Positions 42,952 through 51,391 of a DNA stretch of 64,000 nt are shown piece by piece. Each line of letters begins with the position of its first letter. Position 1 is the stretch's first letter. The DNA comes from Planctomycetota bacterium (lineage in GTDB: Bacteria > Planctomycetota > UBA1135 > GCA-002686595): assembly GCA_030746555.1 (NCBI GenBank), contig JASLMK010000013.1:1-64000 (forward strand), given 5' to 3'. Made by a program: the position numbers and the translations under genes. Under the pieces are notes generated by a model. That model did not search any database, was not told the origin of the DNA, and worked only from the letters and a program-made list of their open reading frames with translations.

Positions 42952-43400
42952 CCCTGTGTCGGCCCCGCGAAGACCCCTTCGACCTCGACCGCTTCACGGT
43001 CGCCCAAGAGGGTGTCTTCGAGCGGGCCTTGAACGAGCTCCGCGCCGGTGAGAAGCGCACGCACTGGATGTGGTTCGTGTTCCCCCAGCTGCGCGGCCTG
43101 GGGCGCAGCCCCACCGCCGAGCAATACGGCATCAGCGGCGCCGCGGAAGCGCGGGCCTTCCTCGCCCACGAGCTCCTCGGCCCCAGGCTGGCTCAGGCGT
43201 GCGAGACCCTGCTCGCTGTTCCCGACCGCTCGGCGCACGACATCCTCGGCTCGCCCGACGACACCAAGCTCCGTTCCTGCGCCACCCTGTTCGCCCGCGT
43301 CAGCCCCGAAGCGAACTCGGTGTTCCGGCGCATCCTCGAGCGCTTCTGCGACGGCAACGAGGACCAGCGCACCGTGGGCCTCCTCGAAGAGGACGGCTGA
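42948..43400 (+). CDS. DUF1810 family protein (150 aa)
   Basis: This small cytosolic protein of the DUF1810 family is complete and of the usual length. Recognisable parts are DPFDLDRFTVAQEGVFERAL, then THWMWFVFPQLRGLGRSPTA (the strongest family block) and YGISGAAEARAFLAHELLGP. The end has DDTKLRSCATLFARV. Its function is unknown; a fold related to dinitrogenase-associated or calpastatin-like annotations is sometimes given, but I would not rely on it. The start at 42948 overlaps the stop of the DUF418-like remnant. It is convergent with the sirtuin fusion, with a 6-base gap. Confidence 0.85.
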   Translation: MTLCRPREDPFDLDRFTVAQEGVFERALNELRAGEKRTHWMWFVFPQLRGLGRSPTAEQYGISGAAEARAFLAHELLGPRLAQACETLLAVPDRSAHDILGSPDDTKLRSCATLFARVSPEANSVFRRILERFCDGNEDQRTVGLLEEDG

Positions 43401-43406
43401 CCGGCG

Positions 43407-45260
43407 TCAGCGCCCCGCGGCTTCCCGGCAGATCTCCGGCAGGATCGAGCCGCAGCTCCCGCGCAGCACGACCTCCGCGAAGCAGTCGTAGTCGGTCGCC
43501 TGAAGGTTGACCACGATCAGGGGCTTCCCGGCGCGCAGGGCGACCAACGGCAGGCTCGCCACCGGCTGTACTTCGAGGCTCGTGCCCGCCACGATCAAGA
43601 GGTCACAGCGCGCCACGGCGGTCAGGGCTCGGGCACTCTCCGATTCGATCATCGGCTGGTCGAAGGCGACCGAGTCTGGTTTGAGGATGCCCTGGCAGCT
43701 GGAGCAGTAGGGCGCCTCGACTCCGTTTTGGATCCAGCGGTAGATCTCCTCGCGATCGTACTGTCGGCCGCACTGCAGACAGGTGACCCCGTGCTCGTTG
43801 CCGTGGATCTCGACCACCCGTTCGAAGGCGACCCCGGCGCGCTGGTGCAGCCGGTCTACGTTCTGGGTCACGACCGCCTCGAGGGTCCCGCGTCGGTCGA
43901 GGGACGCGATCGCGTCGTGCGCCGCGTTGGGCTGCGCGGCCCGCAAGACCAGGAAGAAGTCCTGGCTCATGCGCCAGTACGCCTTGCGGCTCTCCTCCGA
44001 CGCCATGAAGCGCCCGAACCGGAAGTGGTCGGTGTCGTACTGCTTCCAGGCCACCGCGCCCGTGCGGTAGTCGGGGATTCCCGACTCGGTGCTGATGCCT
44101 GCGCCGGTCAGCACGACCGTGCGACGGCTGCGGGCCACGAGCTTGCGCGCACGCTCCATGCGCCTGGAGTCGGAGGGCGCGCCGGCGTCGGCGGCGAGGT
44201 CGCCCGCCAGCTCCTGCCAGTAGCGCCAACCGAACTCACGCTCGGTCGCCCAGCGCTCGGCGGAGGCGGGGGAGGCCACCTGGTGCAAGGGCAGCAGGCT
44301 CGGCAGGCCGGTCACGCCGCCGGCAGGGAGGGCTCGCAGCAGGCCGAGCCCGACCACCGTCGAGAGCAGGAAGGGGGCGGTGAGCAGGGGCAGGTCACGA
44401 TCGGTCAGGAACAGCCCGAGGGCGAACCAGGCGGCGAAGGAGAGCACGACCCCCGCCGCGCCGTAGGCGGCCGAGCGCCAGCCGCCTCCGGTGAACACGG
44501 CGCCGAGCGCCAGGTAGGTCGGCAGGGCCGTGACGATCACGAACGAAAAGTCGAAGGCGCCGACCCAACCCAGGAAGGCGAACCCGACGCCGCCGCCGAG
44601 GAGGACGCCCACCACGACGTGGGCGAGCAGGCGGCGGGAGTGGACCGCCACGCCGCAGAGGAAGAACCCGATCAGCGGCCACTGGGCGCCGAGGCCGCCG
44701 ACGGCGGTCCTCATCGACGGCCCGTAGAGTCCGGGGTCGAACACCGAGCTTCCGACGAGGTGCGCGGGCAGGGTCGTGGCGGGGAGCGCGTTGCGACCGA
44801 GGGAGTGGACCAGCCAGACCGCCAAGGGGAAGCCGACGATCAAGGAAGGTAGCGAGAGAACGGGGAACCCCAGGCGCTGCCCCCAAGGTCCGTCCATCAG
44901 CCAGGCCGAGAGGGGCACCGAGAGTGCTGCCGCCAGGGCCACGAGCGGGAGCTGGGAGGACGCCTCGCCCTCGAGCGAGAAGACCGCGAAGGCCGCCAGG
45001 GCTCCGTTGAACCCGTACAGGCCCTGCTCGAGCTCGAGGCGCGAACGGCGCAGGAAGTGCGCGGTGCTGGTCGCGGCGAACAGCCCCACGAGCACGGCGG
45101 TCCCCAACAGCGGCCCCGAGGCGAAGGTCCCCAGGAGGAACAGGGCTCCCGAGACGGGGTGGGGCGCGAAGAAGAGCGCCCCGTAGCCGACCAGGAACGA
45201 GCGGTAGAAGTCCTCGCCACGCCCGCCCGCGCGCACCCGCTCGGGGGTCGACTCAGTCAC
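43407..45260 (-). CDS. Urea transporter fused to a Sir2 NAD-dependent deacylase (617 aa)
   Basis: Residues about 20-330 form a membrane domain of the urea transporter (SLC14/UT) type with a duplicated half. LYGFNGALAAFAVF and GFPVLSLPSLIVGFPLAVW match the selectivity-filter halves of that family. Residues about 380-612 form a complete sirtuin: GAGISTESGIPDYR (NAD loop), TQNVD, the catalytic histidine in EIHGNEHG, and two Cys pairs CLQC and CSSC of the zinc ribbon. The end has VAGTSLEVQPVASLP. Sirtuins remove acyl groups from lysines using NAD. The GTG at 45260 overlaps the previous gene by 8 bases, and this is the last gene of the operon. I know of no described UT-Sir2 fusion; the join lies in one clean frame with no sign of an assembly break. 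Confidence 0.83.
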   Translation of the reverse strand: MTESTPERVRAGGRGEDFYRSFLVGYGALFFAPHPVSGALFLLGTFASGPLLGTAVLVGLFAATSTAHFLRRSRLELEQGLYGFNGALAAFAVFSLEGEASSQLPLVALAAALSVPLSAWLMDGPWGQRLGFPVLSLPSLIVGFPLAVWLVHSLGRNALPATTLPAHLVGSSVFDPGLYGPSMRTAVGGLGAQWPLIGFFLCGVAVHSRRLLAHVVVGVLLGGGVGFAFLGWVGAFDFSFVIVTALPTYLALGAVFTGGGWRSAAYGAAGVVLSFAAWFALGLFLTDRDLPLLTAPFLLSTVVGLGLLRALPAGGVTGLPSLLPLHQVASPASAERWATEREFGWRYWQELAGDLAADAGAPSDSRRMERARKLVARSRRTVVLTGAGISTESGIPDYRTGAVAWKQYDTDHFRFGRFMASEESRKAYWRMSQDFFLVLRAAQPNAAHDAIASLDRRGTLEAVVTQNVDRLHQRAGVAFERVVEIHGNEHGVTCLQCGRQYDREEIYRWIQNGVEAPYCSSCQGILKPDSVAFDQPMIESESARALTAVARCDLLIVAGTSLEVQPVASLPLVALRAGKPLIVVNLQATDYDCFAEVVLRGSCGSILPEICREAAGR

Positions 45261-46653
45261 GCTCCGTCCGACCCGAGAGGAAGGAGCCCGATGTCTCCTC
45301 GTTGATCAGGTGGGCCGGCAGTCGCTCGGGGCCGCGCACGTACTCGTCCGACTCCCGCTCGCGGATCAGATCGACTCCTCCCTCGTGGGCCACGACGTAG
45401 TTGGGGCGCATGTAGATGAACTGCATCGACTGCGAGAAGTTATAGGCGCCGACGTCTTGGATGACGAGCAGGTCGCCGGCGCGCAGGGCGGGCAGGACGA
45501 CGCTCTTGCGGATCACGTCGATCTGCATGCACAGCGGCCCTACGATGCGGTAGTCCTCGACCGGGGCGCTGCGATCGACGACGGGGCGGATCTCGTGGTC
45601 GTACCACCAGGCCGTGGGCATGATGTGGACACCGCAGTCGACCAGGGCGGCCTTCTGCGCGCCGGCCATGCGCTTGACGGCGCGGACTGTGGTGATCATC
45701 GACGCGGCCTCGTCGACGAGGATGCGCCCGGGCTCGATGAACAGGCGTGGCCGACAGGCGAGCTGCCCCGCCGCGCGCTGTAGCGGACCCGTGATCGCCG
45801 CCGCGTACTCCTCGGGGGTGGCGCAGATCGCCTCGCCGGGGAGCATCGTGTCGTGGAGCGTGTTGCGCGTCGCGTAGCCGCCACCGATGTCGAGCTTCTC
45901 GATCCGCGCGTCGGTCTCGCGCTCGATGCGCGTCGCGAGGGCGATCAGGGCTTCCATCCCCCGCCCGTACAGGCCGGGGTCGGGGATGTAGGTTCCGACG
46001 TGCAGGTGCAGTCCGTTCAGCCGCAGGTGCTCGCTCGCCTCGATGAGCCGGGCCGCGTCGAGGGCGTGGCCGTTCTCGAGCTTGAAGCCGAACTTGTCCC
46101 AGGGCGGGTAGTTGACCTGCATGTTGATGCGCAGGCCGACGGCCACTTCCACGCCCAGCTCGGCGGCGATGCTCTCGACCCGCTCCAGCTCGTCGTCGCC
46201 GTCGAGGTTGACCGTCGCGCCCTCCTCGAAGGCCAGCCGCAGGTCGTCGTCCGTCTTCCAGGGACCGTTGAACAGGATCTCGTCGCCGGGGATTCCCAGG
46301 TCGCGGCAGAGGCGATACTCAAAGCCGGAGACGACCTCGCCAAAGGCGCCCTCGTCCCGCACGGCGGCGACGACCGCCGAGAGGTAGTTGGTCTTGACCG
46401 AGACTCCGATGAACGTGTCCTCCCAGCCCTCACGGAAGGCGCCGATCAGGCGCCGGTAGGCCTGGCGCAGCGCGCCCTCGTCGAGCACGTACAAGGGGCT
46501 GCCGAAGCGCTCGACCAGGCCGGCGACGTCGTGGCCCGCGACCGTCGGCGCGGCCTCGATGCGCCGCTCGTCCCCCGGCGGGCGCCCCAGGGGGCCGTCG
46601 GTGACGCCGTAGAGCTCTGGCGATGCGTAGGGAGGAGGTGCGTCTTCGGCCAT
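45253..46653 (-). CDS. Fold-III PLP-dependent amino acid decarboxylase (466 aa)
   Basis: This alanine-racemase-fold (Orn/Lys/Arg/DAP decarboxylase 2) enzyme has the PLP lysine at Lys87 in GVSVKTNYL, the phosphate loop LDIGGGYATRN and EPGRILVDEA. The second-domain cysteine motif GPLCMQIDVI contributes to the partner active site. Substrates of this fold include diaminopimelate, ornithine, arginine and carboxyspermidines; the substrate here cannot be read from sequence. The ATG at 46653 lies 2 bases after the stop of the ATP-grasp-like gene; a longer frame upstream is an artefact of that gene. In this operon it may decarboxylate an amino acid carried on, or released from, a conjugate made by the ligase. 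Confidence 0.85.
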   Translation of the reverse strand: MAEDAPPPYASPELYGVTDGPLGRPPGDERRIEAAPTVAGHDVAGLVERFGSPLYVLDEGALRQAYRRLIGAFREGWEDTFIGVSVKTNYLSAVVAAVRDEGAFGEVVSGFEYRLCRDLGIPGDEILFNGPWKTDDDLRLAFEEGATVNLDGDDELERVESIAAELGVEVAVGLRINMQVNYPPWDKFGFKLENGHALDAARLIEASEHLRLNGLHLHVGTYIPDPGLYGRGMEALIALATRIERETDARIEKLDIGGGYATRNTLHDTMLPGEAICATPEEYAAAITGPLQRAAGQLACRPRLFIEPGRILVDEAASMITTVRAVKRMAGAQKAALVDCGVHIMPTAWWYDHEIRPVVDRSAPVEDYRIVGPLCMQIDVIRKSVVLPALRAGDLLVIQDVGAYNFSQSMQFIYMRPNYVVAHEGGVDLIRERESDEYVRGPERLPAHLINEETSGSFLSGRTERD

Positions 46654-46655
46654 GG

Positions 46656-47660
46656 TCAGTCCGCGTCGGTTGCGACGGCGTGGTCCTCGGCCGTCTGGGA
46701 GAAGAGCACGCCGGGCGGCGTGCAGGGGAAGTCGGCTCGCGCCTCCAGGGCCTCGCCGAGAGCCTGGGTGACGGCGCACTCGACCGGGTTCGGACCGCCG
46801 GCCAGGGCCACCTCGACCCACAGGGGGAAGCCCGCGCGGGCGTCCACGAGGCAGGCCACGCCGCCCTCGCGAGTGAACAGCAGGTGTACCGGCCCCACCA
46901 GACCGGCGCCTCGTGAGAAGCGCGCGGCGGTGCGCACGAGGGCGCGGTCATCGACGGTGACGGCCATCCAGGGTCGGCGGCGGTCGTCGCTCGCCAGGAC
47001 GCGCACCGCGGCGCCGCAGACGGCCGCGCCGGAGGGGTCGAGGACCAGGGCGACCTCCCACACGGCCTGGGGATCGAAGGCGCACGCGCGCACTCGGGGG
47101 CCTTCTGCGATCAAAGCCTCGTGGGCGCGCAGGGCCTCCCAGGCGTCGCCGGCTTGACGCAGGCCGCCTTGCGCCCCGATCAACAGGATGGGCCAGTGGA
47201 GCACCTCGGAGAAGCTCGCGAGGGCGGGCGCGTCCGGAAGCAGCCAGGAGGGCGCTGCCGCCACCCCCGCCCGGCGCGCCGTGCGCACGAGCTCGCCGGC
47301 GGCGCAGGCTTCCAGGGCCGAGCGCCTCAGGTTCGCCAGACCGACTCCGGTCGCCGCGAGGGACTCGCGAGCCGTGGCGAGGGCGACGGCGGCGCGCGCG
47401 CTCCCCGGGAGCAGGACCGAAAGCCCCTCGGCGGCCACCGCCTCGGCGAGCGTCTGGGCGAAGCCGGGGTCCTCGAGCGGAGGAACGATCAGCGAGCGAT
47501 CGAGCACGTCCGGCCGCATGGCTCCCGACTCGTTCGCGTCGCAACACACCCCGATGCGCGCGTGGCGGCGGGAGTCGAGGCAGGCGAGGATCGATGCACC
47601 GGCTTCGGCCTCGGGGCCGTCCGCCAGGCCGATCACGGCGATGCGCCGGCGGTCGTCCAT
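46656..47660 (-). CDS. Degenerate ATP-grasp-like protein, paralogue of the ligase upstream (334 aa)
   Basis: This follows the same layout as the intact ATP-grasp protein two genes upstream: an N-terminal pre-ATP-grasp domain (RRIAVIGLADGPEAEAGASI, then LSVLLPGSARAAVALA) and a grasp core. The ATP-binding lysine (FLKGP in the intact copy) is replaced by Ile in LLIGAQG. The metal-binding EVNARFP has become DARAGFP (from Asp273), so the key Glu and Asn are lost. It is probably a non-catalytic partner of the ligase, not a decayed gene: the frame is clean and both ends overlap or abut neighbours (ATGA with the TPR gene). Function unknown. Confidence 0.65.
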   Translation of the reverse strand: MDDRRRIAVIGLADGPEAEAGASILACLDSRRHARIGVCCDANESGAMRPDVLDRSLIVPPLEDPGFAQTLAEAVAAEGLSVLLPGSARAAVALATARESLAATGVGLANLRRSALEACAAGELVRTARRAGVAAAPSWLLPDAPALASFSEVLHWPILLIGAQGGLRQAGDAWEALRAHEALIAEGPRVRACAFDPQAVWEVALVLDPSGAAVCGAAVRVLASDDRRRPWMAVTVDDRALVRTAARFSRGAGLVGPVHLLFTREGGVACLVDARAGFPLWVEVALAGGPNPVECAVTQALGEALEARADFPCTPPGVLFSQTAEDHAVATDAD

Positions 47661-50089
47661 CAGTCTCTCTCCGCCAGGGCCTCCAGGCCGGTCAGGCTGC
47701 TCTCGTGGCGCGGATCGATCGCGACCCCGCTCAGGAATGCCTTTTTGGCGTCGCGCTCACTGCCCAGCTGCAGGGCTGACCAGCCCTGGCCGGCGAAGGG
47801 ATCGGCGTATTGCTCCAGCTGGCCCTTGTGCAGGGACTCGAGACGGCGGAAGGCCTTGATGGCCCGGTCGTACTCGCCCGCGCCGTACAGGGTCCAGCCC
47901 AGCTCGGAGAGGACCGACGACCAGCCGCCCCAGGGGTTCTCGGACTTGGGGGCGTCGTCGAGCCAGTCGAGCAGCGCCTCCTCGCCCTCGTCGACACGGC
48001 CCGCGCGCAACAGGCACAAGCCCAGCCCGCACAGGGCGCTCGACTCGAGCGGATCGTGCTCGCGCGCCAGGCGAAACTGCGCCTCGGCCAGCTCGAGAGC
48101 GCCCCGGTAGAGCCACGCCCACCCGAGCGGGCTGTGCAGCTTCACCAGCTCGCGCCGCTTCTCCATCAGCGACACGAGGGTGGGGTCGAGGCCGACGGAA
48201 GCGTCGAGGCTGATGGCGCGCTCGAACGCCAGGCGCGCCTCGACGTCCTCGAGGGTGGCGAGCAAGTAGAGGGCCTGACCGAAGTGCGTCGCGGCCTGCC
48301 AGGGGCCCAGCGCGACGGCGCGCTCGAAGGCCTCGCCCGCTTGGGTGAACTCGCGCTCAGCCAACAGCGCTCGGCCCAGGGCCGTCCAGACCTCGGCGTC
48401 GGCTGCCAACCGGGGATCCTCCACCGCCTTCCTCAGGTGTCTGGCGGCCAGGGCCCACTGCCCTTGATCCAGGAGCATCGTGCCCCAGCCACGCTCGGCG
48501 AGACCCAGCCCCGGGCTCAGCTCCAGGGCACGCTCGAACGCCTCGCGCGCCTCGCGCGCGTCCCCCGCGCGCCACGCGACCCATCCCCGGGAGGCCTCGA
48601 CGAGGTCGAGCCGGGTGCGGGGGAACGGGCTGCGCGGATCGCCCGCGATCTCATCGAGGGCGGCGCGCGCTCCGTCCCAGTCGCCGGCGAAGTAGAGCGC
48701 CCAGGCCTTGTCGTAGTCGGCGTAGCGCCAGGCGGCGACCGCCGCAGCGCCGGCCTCGGCGTCGGAGTAGCCCGGGAGCGCCGTGAGCGCCTCGTCGAAC
48801 GCCCGCTCCGCGGCCGGGTAGTTGCCCTGGGCGTAGTGCGCCCAGCCCTCCCCGCAGGCGGCGTCGGCCCAGTTGGGATGGTCTCGCCGCACCGAAGCGA
48901 ATCGACGCGCAGCGTCTTCGTAGAGGCCGCGTCGCTGGGCGACCCAACCCTGCAAGCTCGCCAGGTTCATCGCCACCTCGGCGGTCGAGCCGTCGGAGAG
49001 GACGACGGGGAAGGTCCGCTCCGCGTCGATCGCCCCGGCCGCCAGGGCCGCTTCGGCCGCGGCGGCGGCCTCTTCATTGCGGCCCATGCGCAGGAGCGCG
49101 AAGGCCTGGCCCGACAAGGCTTGGGCGGTCTCGCAGCCCAGGGCGGCCGAGGTCTGGAACTCGGCCAGGGCCCAGGCTGAGAGGTCGGCGCGCAGGGCCG
49201 ACCAGCCGGTGACGTTGTGCAGCGTGCGCCAGGCCGGCGCGATCTCGATGCGGGCCGCCAGCTCGGCGGTGAGCGCGTAGGGCGAGATCGCGAGAGCTTC
49301 GCTGAAGGCAGCCAGGGCCCCCGGCTCGTCTCCCTGGCCGAGGCGGCACCAGCCGATGCCGGAGTAGGCCCCCCAGGCGCCCACCAGTGACGCCGCCGCC
49401 TGCTCGAACTGCTCGGTGGCCGCGGAGTGGTCGCCGCGGTAGTAGTGGCACCAGCCCGCCGTCAAGCGAGCCACGTAGTCGTTCGGATCGACCTCGAGGG
49501 AGAGTTGGAGCGAGGTCAACGCTCTCCGGTGCTCGCCCTGGGCGTACTCGCTGTAGCCGATGCCGCGCAGGGCCCCGGCGTCCTCGTCGTCGCGCTTGCG
49601 CGCCTTGCGGAAGCTCTTGATCGCCTCGGGGTAGCGGCCCAGGTAGTACAGGCACCAGCCCTCGCCGCGCTCCGCCGATCCGAGGGCCTCGGCTCCGGCG
49701 AGGGTTTGGCCCTCGATGATCCTGCGGTAGGCGGACCGCGCCTCGGGGTACTGGCCGGCGTTGAGCAGGGCATCCGCCTGCTCGAGCGGTCGGGCGCGGG
49801 TGGCCTCCAGCGCCTCGAGGCCCTCCAGGCTCCACTTGTACTCCGGGTCGATCTCCAGAGCCTCGCGGAAGCGCTGCTCGGCCTCCTCGTGCTCGCCGAG
49901 GAAGTAGTGACACCAGCCCATGCCGTCGCGCAGGGCGGCCCACTCTCGGTACTGGTTGAGCTGGCTCTCGAAGCAGGCGAGGGCCGCCGCGTAGTCGCGC
50001 TTGCGGAACAACTCCCAGCCGTCCTCGCCCGCTCGAGCGGGGAGCGCGGGGACGAGGACGATGATGATCGTGAGGAGGAGGCGGTTCAT
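47660..50089 (-). CDS. Large exported TPR-repeat protein (809 aa)
   Basis: A signal peptide (about residues 1-20, ending ALPARA) is followed by roughly twenty tetratricopeptide repeats over the entire length. Many have the pattern GWCHYFLGEHEEAEQRFREAL or a close variant, including GEGWCLYYLGRYPEAIKSF and GIGYSEYAQGEHRRALTSL. Repeats with a GW(C/A)xY signature are unusually regular. TPR arrays bind proteins or peptides, so this is likely a periplasmic scaffold. The ATG at 50089 overlaps the ATP-grasp stop (ATGA), which decides the start. It differs from the second TPR protein of the operon, which has no signal peptide. Confidence 0.82.
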   Translation of the reverse strand: MNRLLLTIIIVLVPALPARAGEDGWELFRKRDYAAALACFESQLNQYREWAALRDGMGWCHYFLGEHEEAEQRFREALEIDPEYKWSLEGLEALEATRARPLEQADALLNAGQYPEARSAYRRIIEGQTLAGAEALGSAERGEGWCLYYLGRYPEAIKSFRKARKRDDEDAGALRGIGYSEYAQGEHRRALTSLQLSLEVDPNDYVARLTAGWCHYYRGDHSAATEQFEQAAASLVGAWGAYSGIGWCRLGQGDEPGALAAFSEALAISPYALTAELAARIEIAPAWRTLHNVTGWSALRADLSAWALAEFQTSAALGCETAQALSGQAFALLRMGRNEEAAAAAEAALAAGAIDAERTFPVVLSDGSTAEVAMNLASLQGWVAQRRGLYEDAARRFASVRRDHPNWADAACGEGWAHYAQGNYPAAERAFDEALTALPGYSDAEAGAAAVAAWRYADYDKAWALYFAGDWDGARAALDEIAGDPRSPFPRTRLDLVEASRGWVAWRAGDAREAREAFERALELSPGLGLAERGWGTMLLDQGQWALAARHLRKAVEDPRLAADAEVWTALGRALLAEREFTQAGEAFERAVALGPWQAATHFGQALYLLATLEDVEARLAFERAISLDASVGLDPTLVSLMEKRRELVKLHSPLGWAWLYRGALELAEAQFRLAREHDPLESSALCGLGLCLLRAGRVDEGEEALLDWLDDAPKSENPWGGWSSVLSELGWTLYGAGEYDRAIKAFRRLESLHKGQLEQYADPFAGQGWSALQLGSERDAKKAFLSGVAIDPRHESSLTGLEALAERD

Positions 50090-51150
50090 CCCGAGGTCGT
50101 GTGGATCAGTCTTCCGGTGGAGAGCAGCTCGCCCAGGCGGCCGACATCGGTGATCGTGGTGCGCGATCCACGTAGGAAGCGAGTGCCGGGGCGCGCTTGG
50201 CGGTCCTCGGGGAGAGGCTCTCCCAGGGCGATGCGCAGCAGGAGGTCTGGGAGGTTCAACCCGGCCTGCGGGCACATCCCGATCCAGGCCGGGAAGCGCG
50301 CGTTGACCTCCAGCAGGAAGAAGCGGCCGCTGGAGGCCTCGCGGATCATCTCGACCTCGAGCGGACCCTCCCAGCACAGTGCAGCGATCACCTCCTCGGC
50401 GGCCGCGAGCGCCTCGGGGCAGTCGAGGACCTCGGCGCCGATTCCCTTACCGGCGCGACTGAGGACGGTCTTTTGGATGCAGATGGATCCGGCCGTCGTG
50501 CCCGAGGGATCGACCACGGCGCAGACGTCGACCTCTGTCCCGACGACCGGCTCCTGGGCGAGGACCGGGTAGCCCCAGCGACCGACGAGCCGGTGGTAGA
50601 CCGCCACGGCCTCGGGGAGCGAGCGGACCCGGACCGCATCGGCCAGCGGGCCTTTGAGGAAGCAAGGGAAGCTCCAGCTCTCCTGCTCCCAGAAGGTCTC
50701 CGGCTTCGTGACGACCTCGGTCCTTGGGCTGGGGATGGAGTGGCTGCGCGCCCACTCGAACAGGCGCTGCTTGTAGCGCGCCTTGACGGCCTGGGGGCTG
50801 GGGACGACCAGGCGGATTCCGTGCTCTCCGAGCAGGTCACGATGGGAGGTGAACAGGGCCAGTTCGCTGTCGAGGGCCGGGATGAGGACGTCGATCGGGC
50901 ACTCGGCGTGGATCTCGAGAATGCGCCGCAGGAGCGTTGCAGCGGGGTCGCCGGGCAGCGGTGTGGTGTAGACGCGGTCGAACAGGTCGGCCCGGTAGTT
51001 CCCGGTCAGGGTGGGCTCGTAGCTCAGTCCGACGATACCGACGGCATCGCCGCGCGCGGCACGCAGGGCGCGGGCGATCGAGACGCCGGGGTAGGGGTTG
51101 TCCCGGCCTTCGAGGCCGGTGACGGCGACGACGGGCCTAGCTTGCGACAA
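50086..51150 (-). CDS. ATP-grasp ligase (354 aa)
   Basis: This is an intact ATP-grasp enzyme, which joins a carboxylate to an amine or thiol through an acyl-phosphate. The pre-grasp domain has AVTGLEGRDNPYPGVSIARAL and IDVLIPALDSELALF. The grasp domain has FPCFLKGPLADA (ATP lysine), VLAQEPVVGTEVDVCAVV (lid and triad) and GPLEVEMIREASSGRFFLLE, followed by EVNARFPAW with Glu281 and Asn283 for magnesium. The TTG at 51150 is chosen because the frame upstream of it is the shadow of the pqqD-like gene; this gives a 14-base overlap. Neighbouring pqqD and decarboxylase genes suggest it ligates amino acids to a peptide or small carrier. Confidence 0.83.
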   Translation of the reverse strand: MSQARPVVAVTGLEGRDNPYPGVSIARALRAARGDAVGIVGLSYEPTLTGNYRADLFDRVYTTPLPGDPAATLLRRILEIHAECPIDVLIPALDSELALFTSHRDLLGEHGIRLVVPSPQAVKARYKQRLFEWARSHSIPSPRTEVVTKPETFWEQESWSFPCFLKGPLADAVRVRSLPEAVAVYHRLVGRWGYPVLAQEPVVGTEVDVCAVVDPSGTTAGSICIQKTVLSRAGKGIGAEVLDCPEALAAAEEVIAALCWEGPLEVEMIREASSGRFFLLEVNARFPAWIGMCPQAGLNLPDLLLRIALGEPLPEDRQARPGTRFLRGSRTTITDVGRLGELLSTGRLIHTTSG

Positions 51151-51391
51151 GACCCTGCTCCGCCAGGAGGAAAAGGAACGCGCGCACGTCGTCGCGCGCG
51201 GCGAGCTCGCCGACCTCGCCTCGAGCGATGAGCAGGGCGACGAGGCCGTCCTCGTCACGTCCCTCCTCGAGGCCTTCGAGAACGAGCGCGCTGGTCGCGT
51301 TGAGCCCGTAGATCCCGCCGCCGCGGCGGTCGAAGAGGTAGCCGGGCCCGGTGTCCCCGCGCTCCCAGCTCACTTGCGGTTGCAGCTTCAC
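51137..51391 (-). CDS. PqqD-like peptide-binding (RRE) protein (84 aa)
   Basis: This small winged-helix protein is of the PqqD family. The strand region has QVSWERGDTGPGYLFDRRGG, then IYGLNATSALVLEGLEEG and DGLVALLIARGEVGELAARDDVRAFLFLL. The block G-YGLNxTxxLVLEGLxEG is the PqqD hallmark. PqqD proteins bind precursor peptides for modifying enzymes (RiPP recognition elements). The GTG at 51391 overlaps the stop of the upstream TPR gene (GTGA). I found no clear precursor-peptide gene beside it, so the substrate may be encoded elsewhere or may not be a ribosomal peptide. Confidence 0.8.
   Translation of the reverse strand: MKLQPQVSWERGDTGPGYLFDRRGGGIYGLNATSALVLEGLEEGRDEDGLVALLIARGEVGELAARDDVRAFLFLLAEQGLVAS

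Noticed and set aside
51151-51258. Longer N-terminus of the ATP-grasp ligase from 51258
   Set aside because: The added residues are a Ser/Arg-rich shadow of the pqqD-like gene; the ligase fold begins just after the TTG at 51150.
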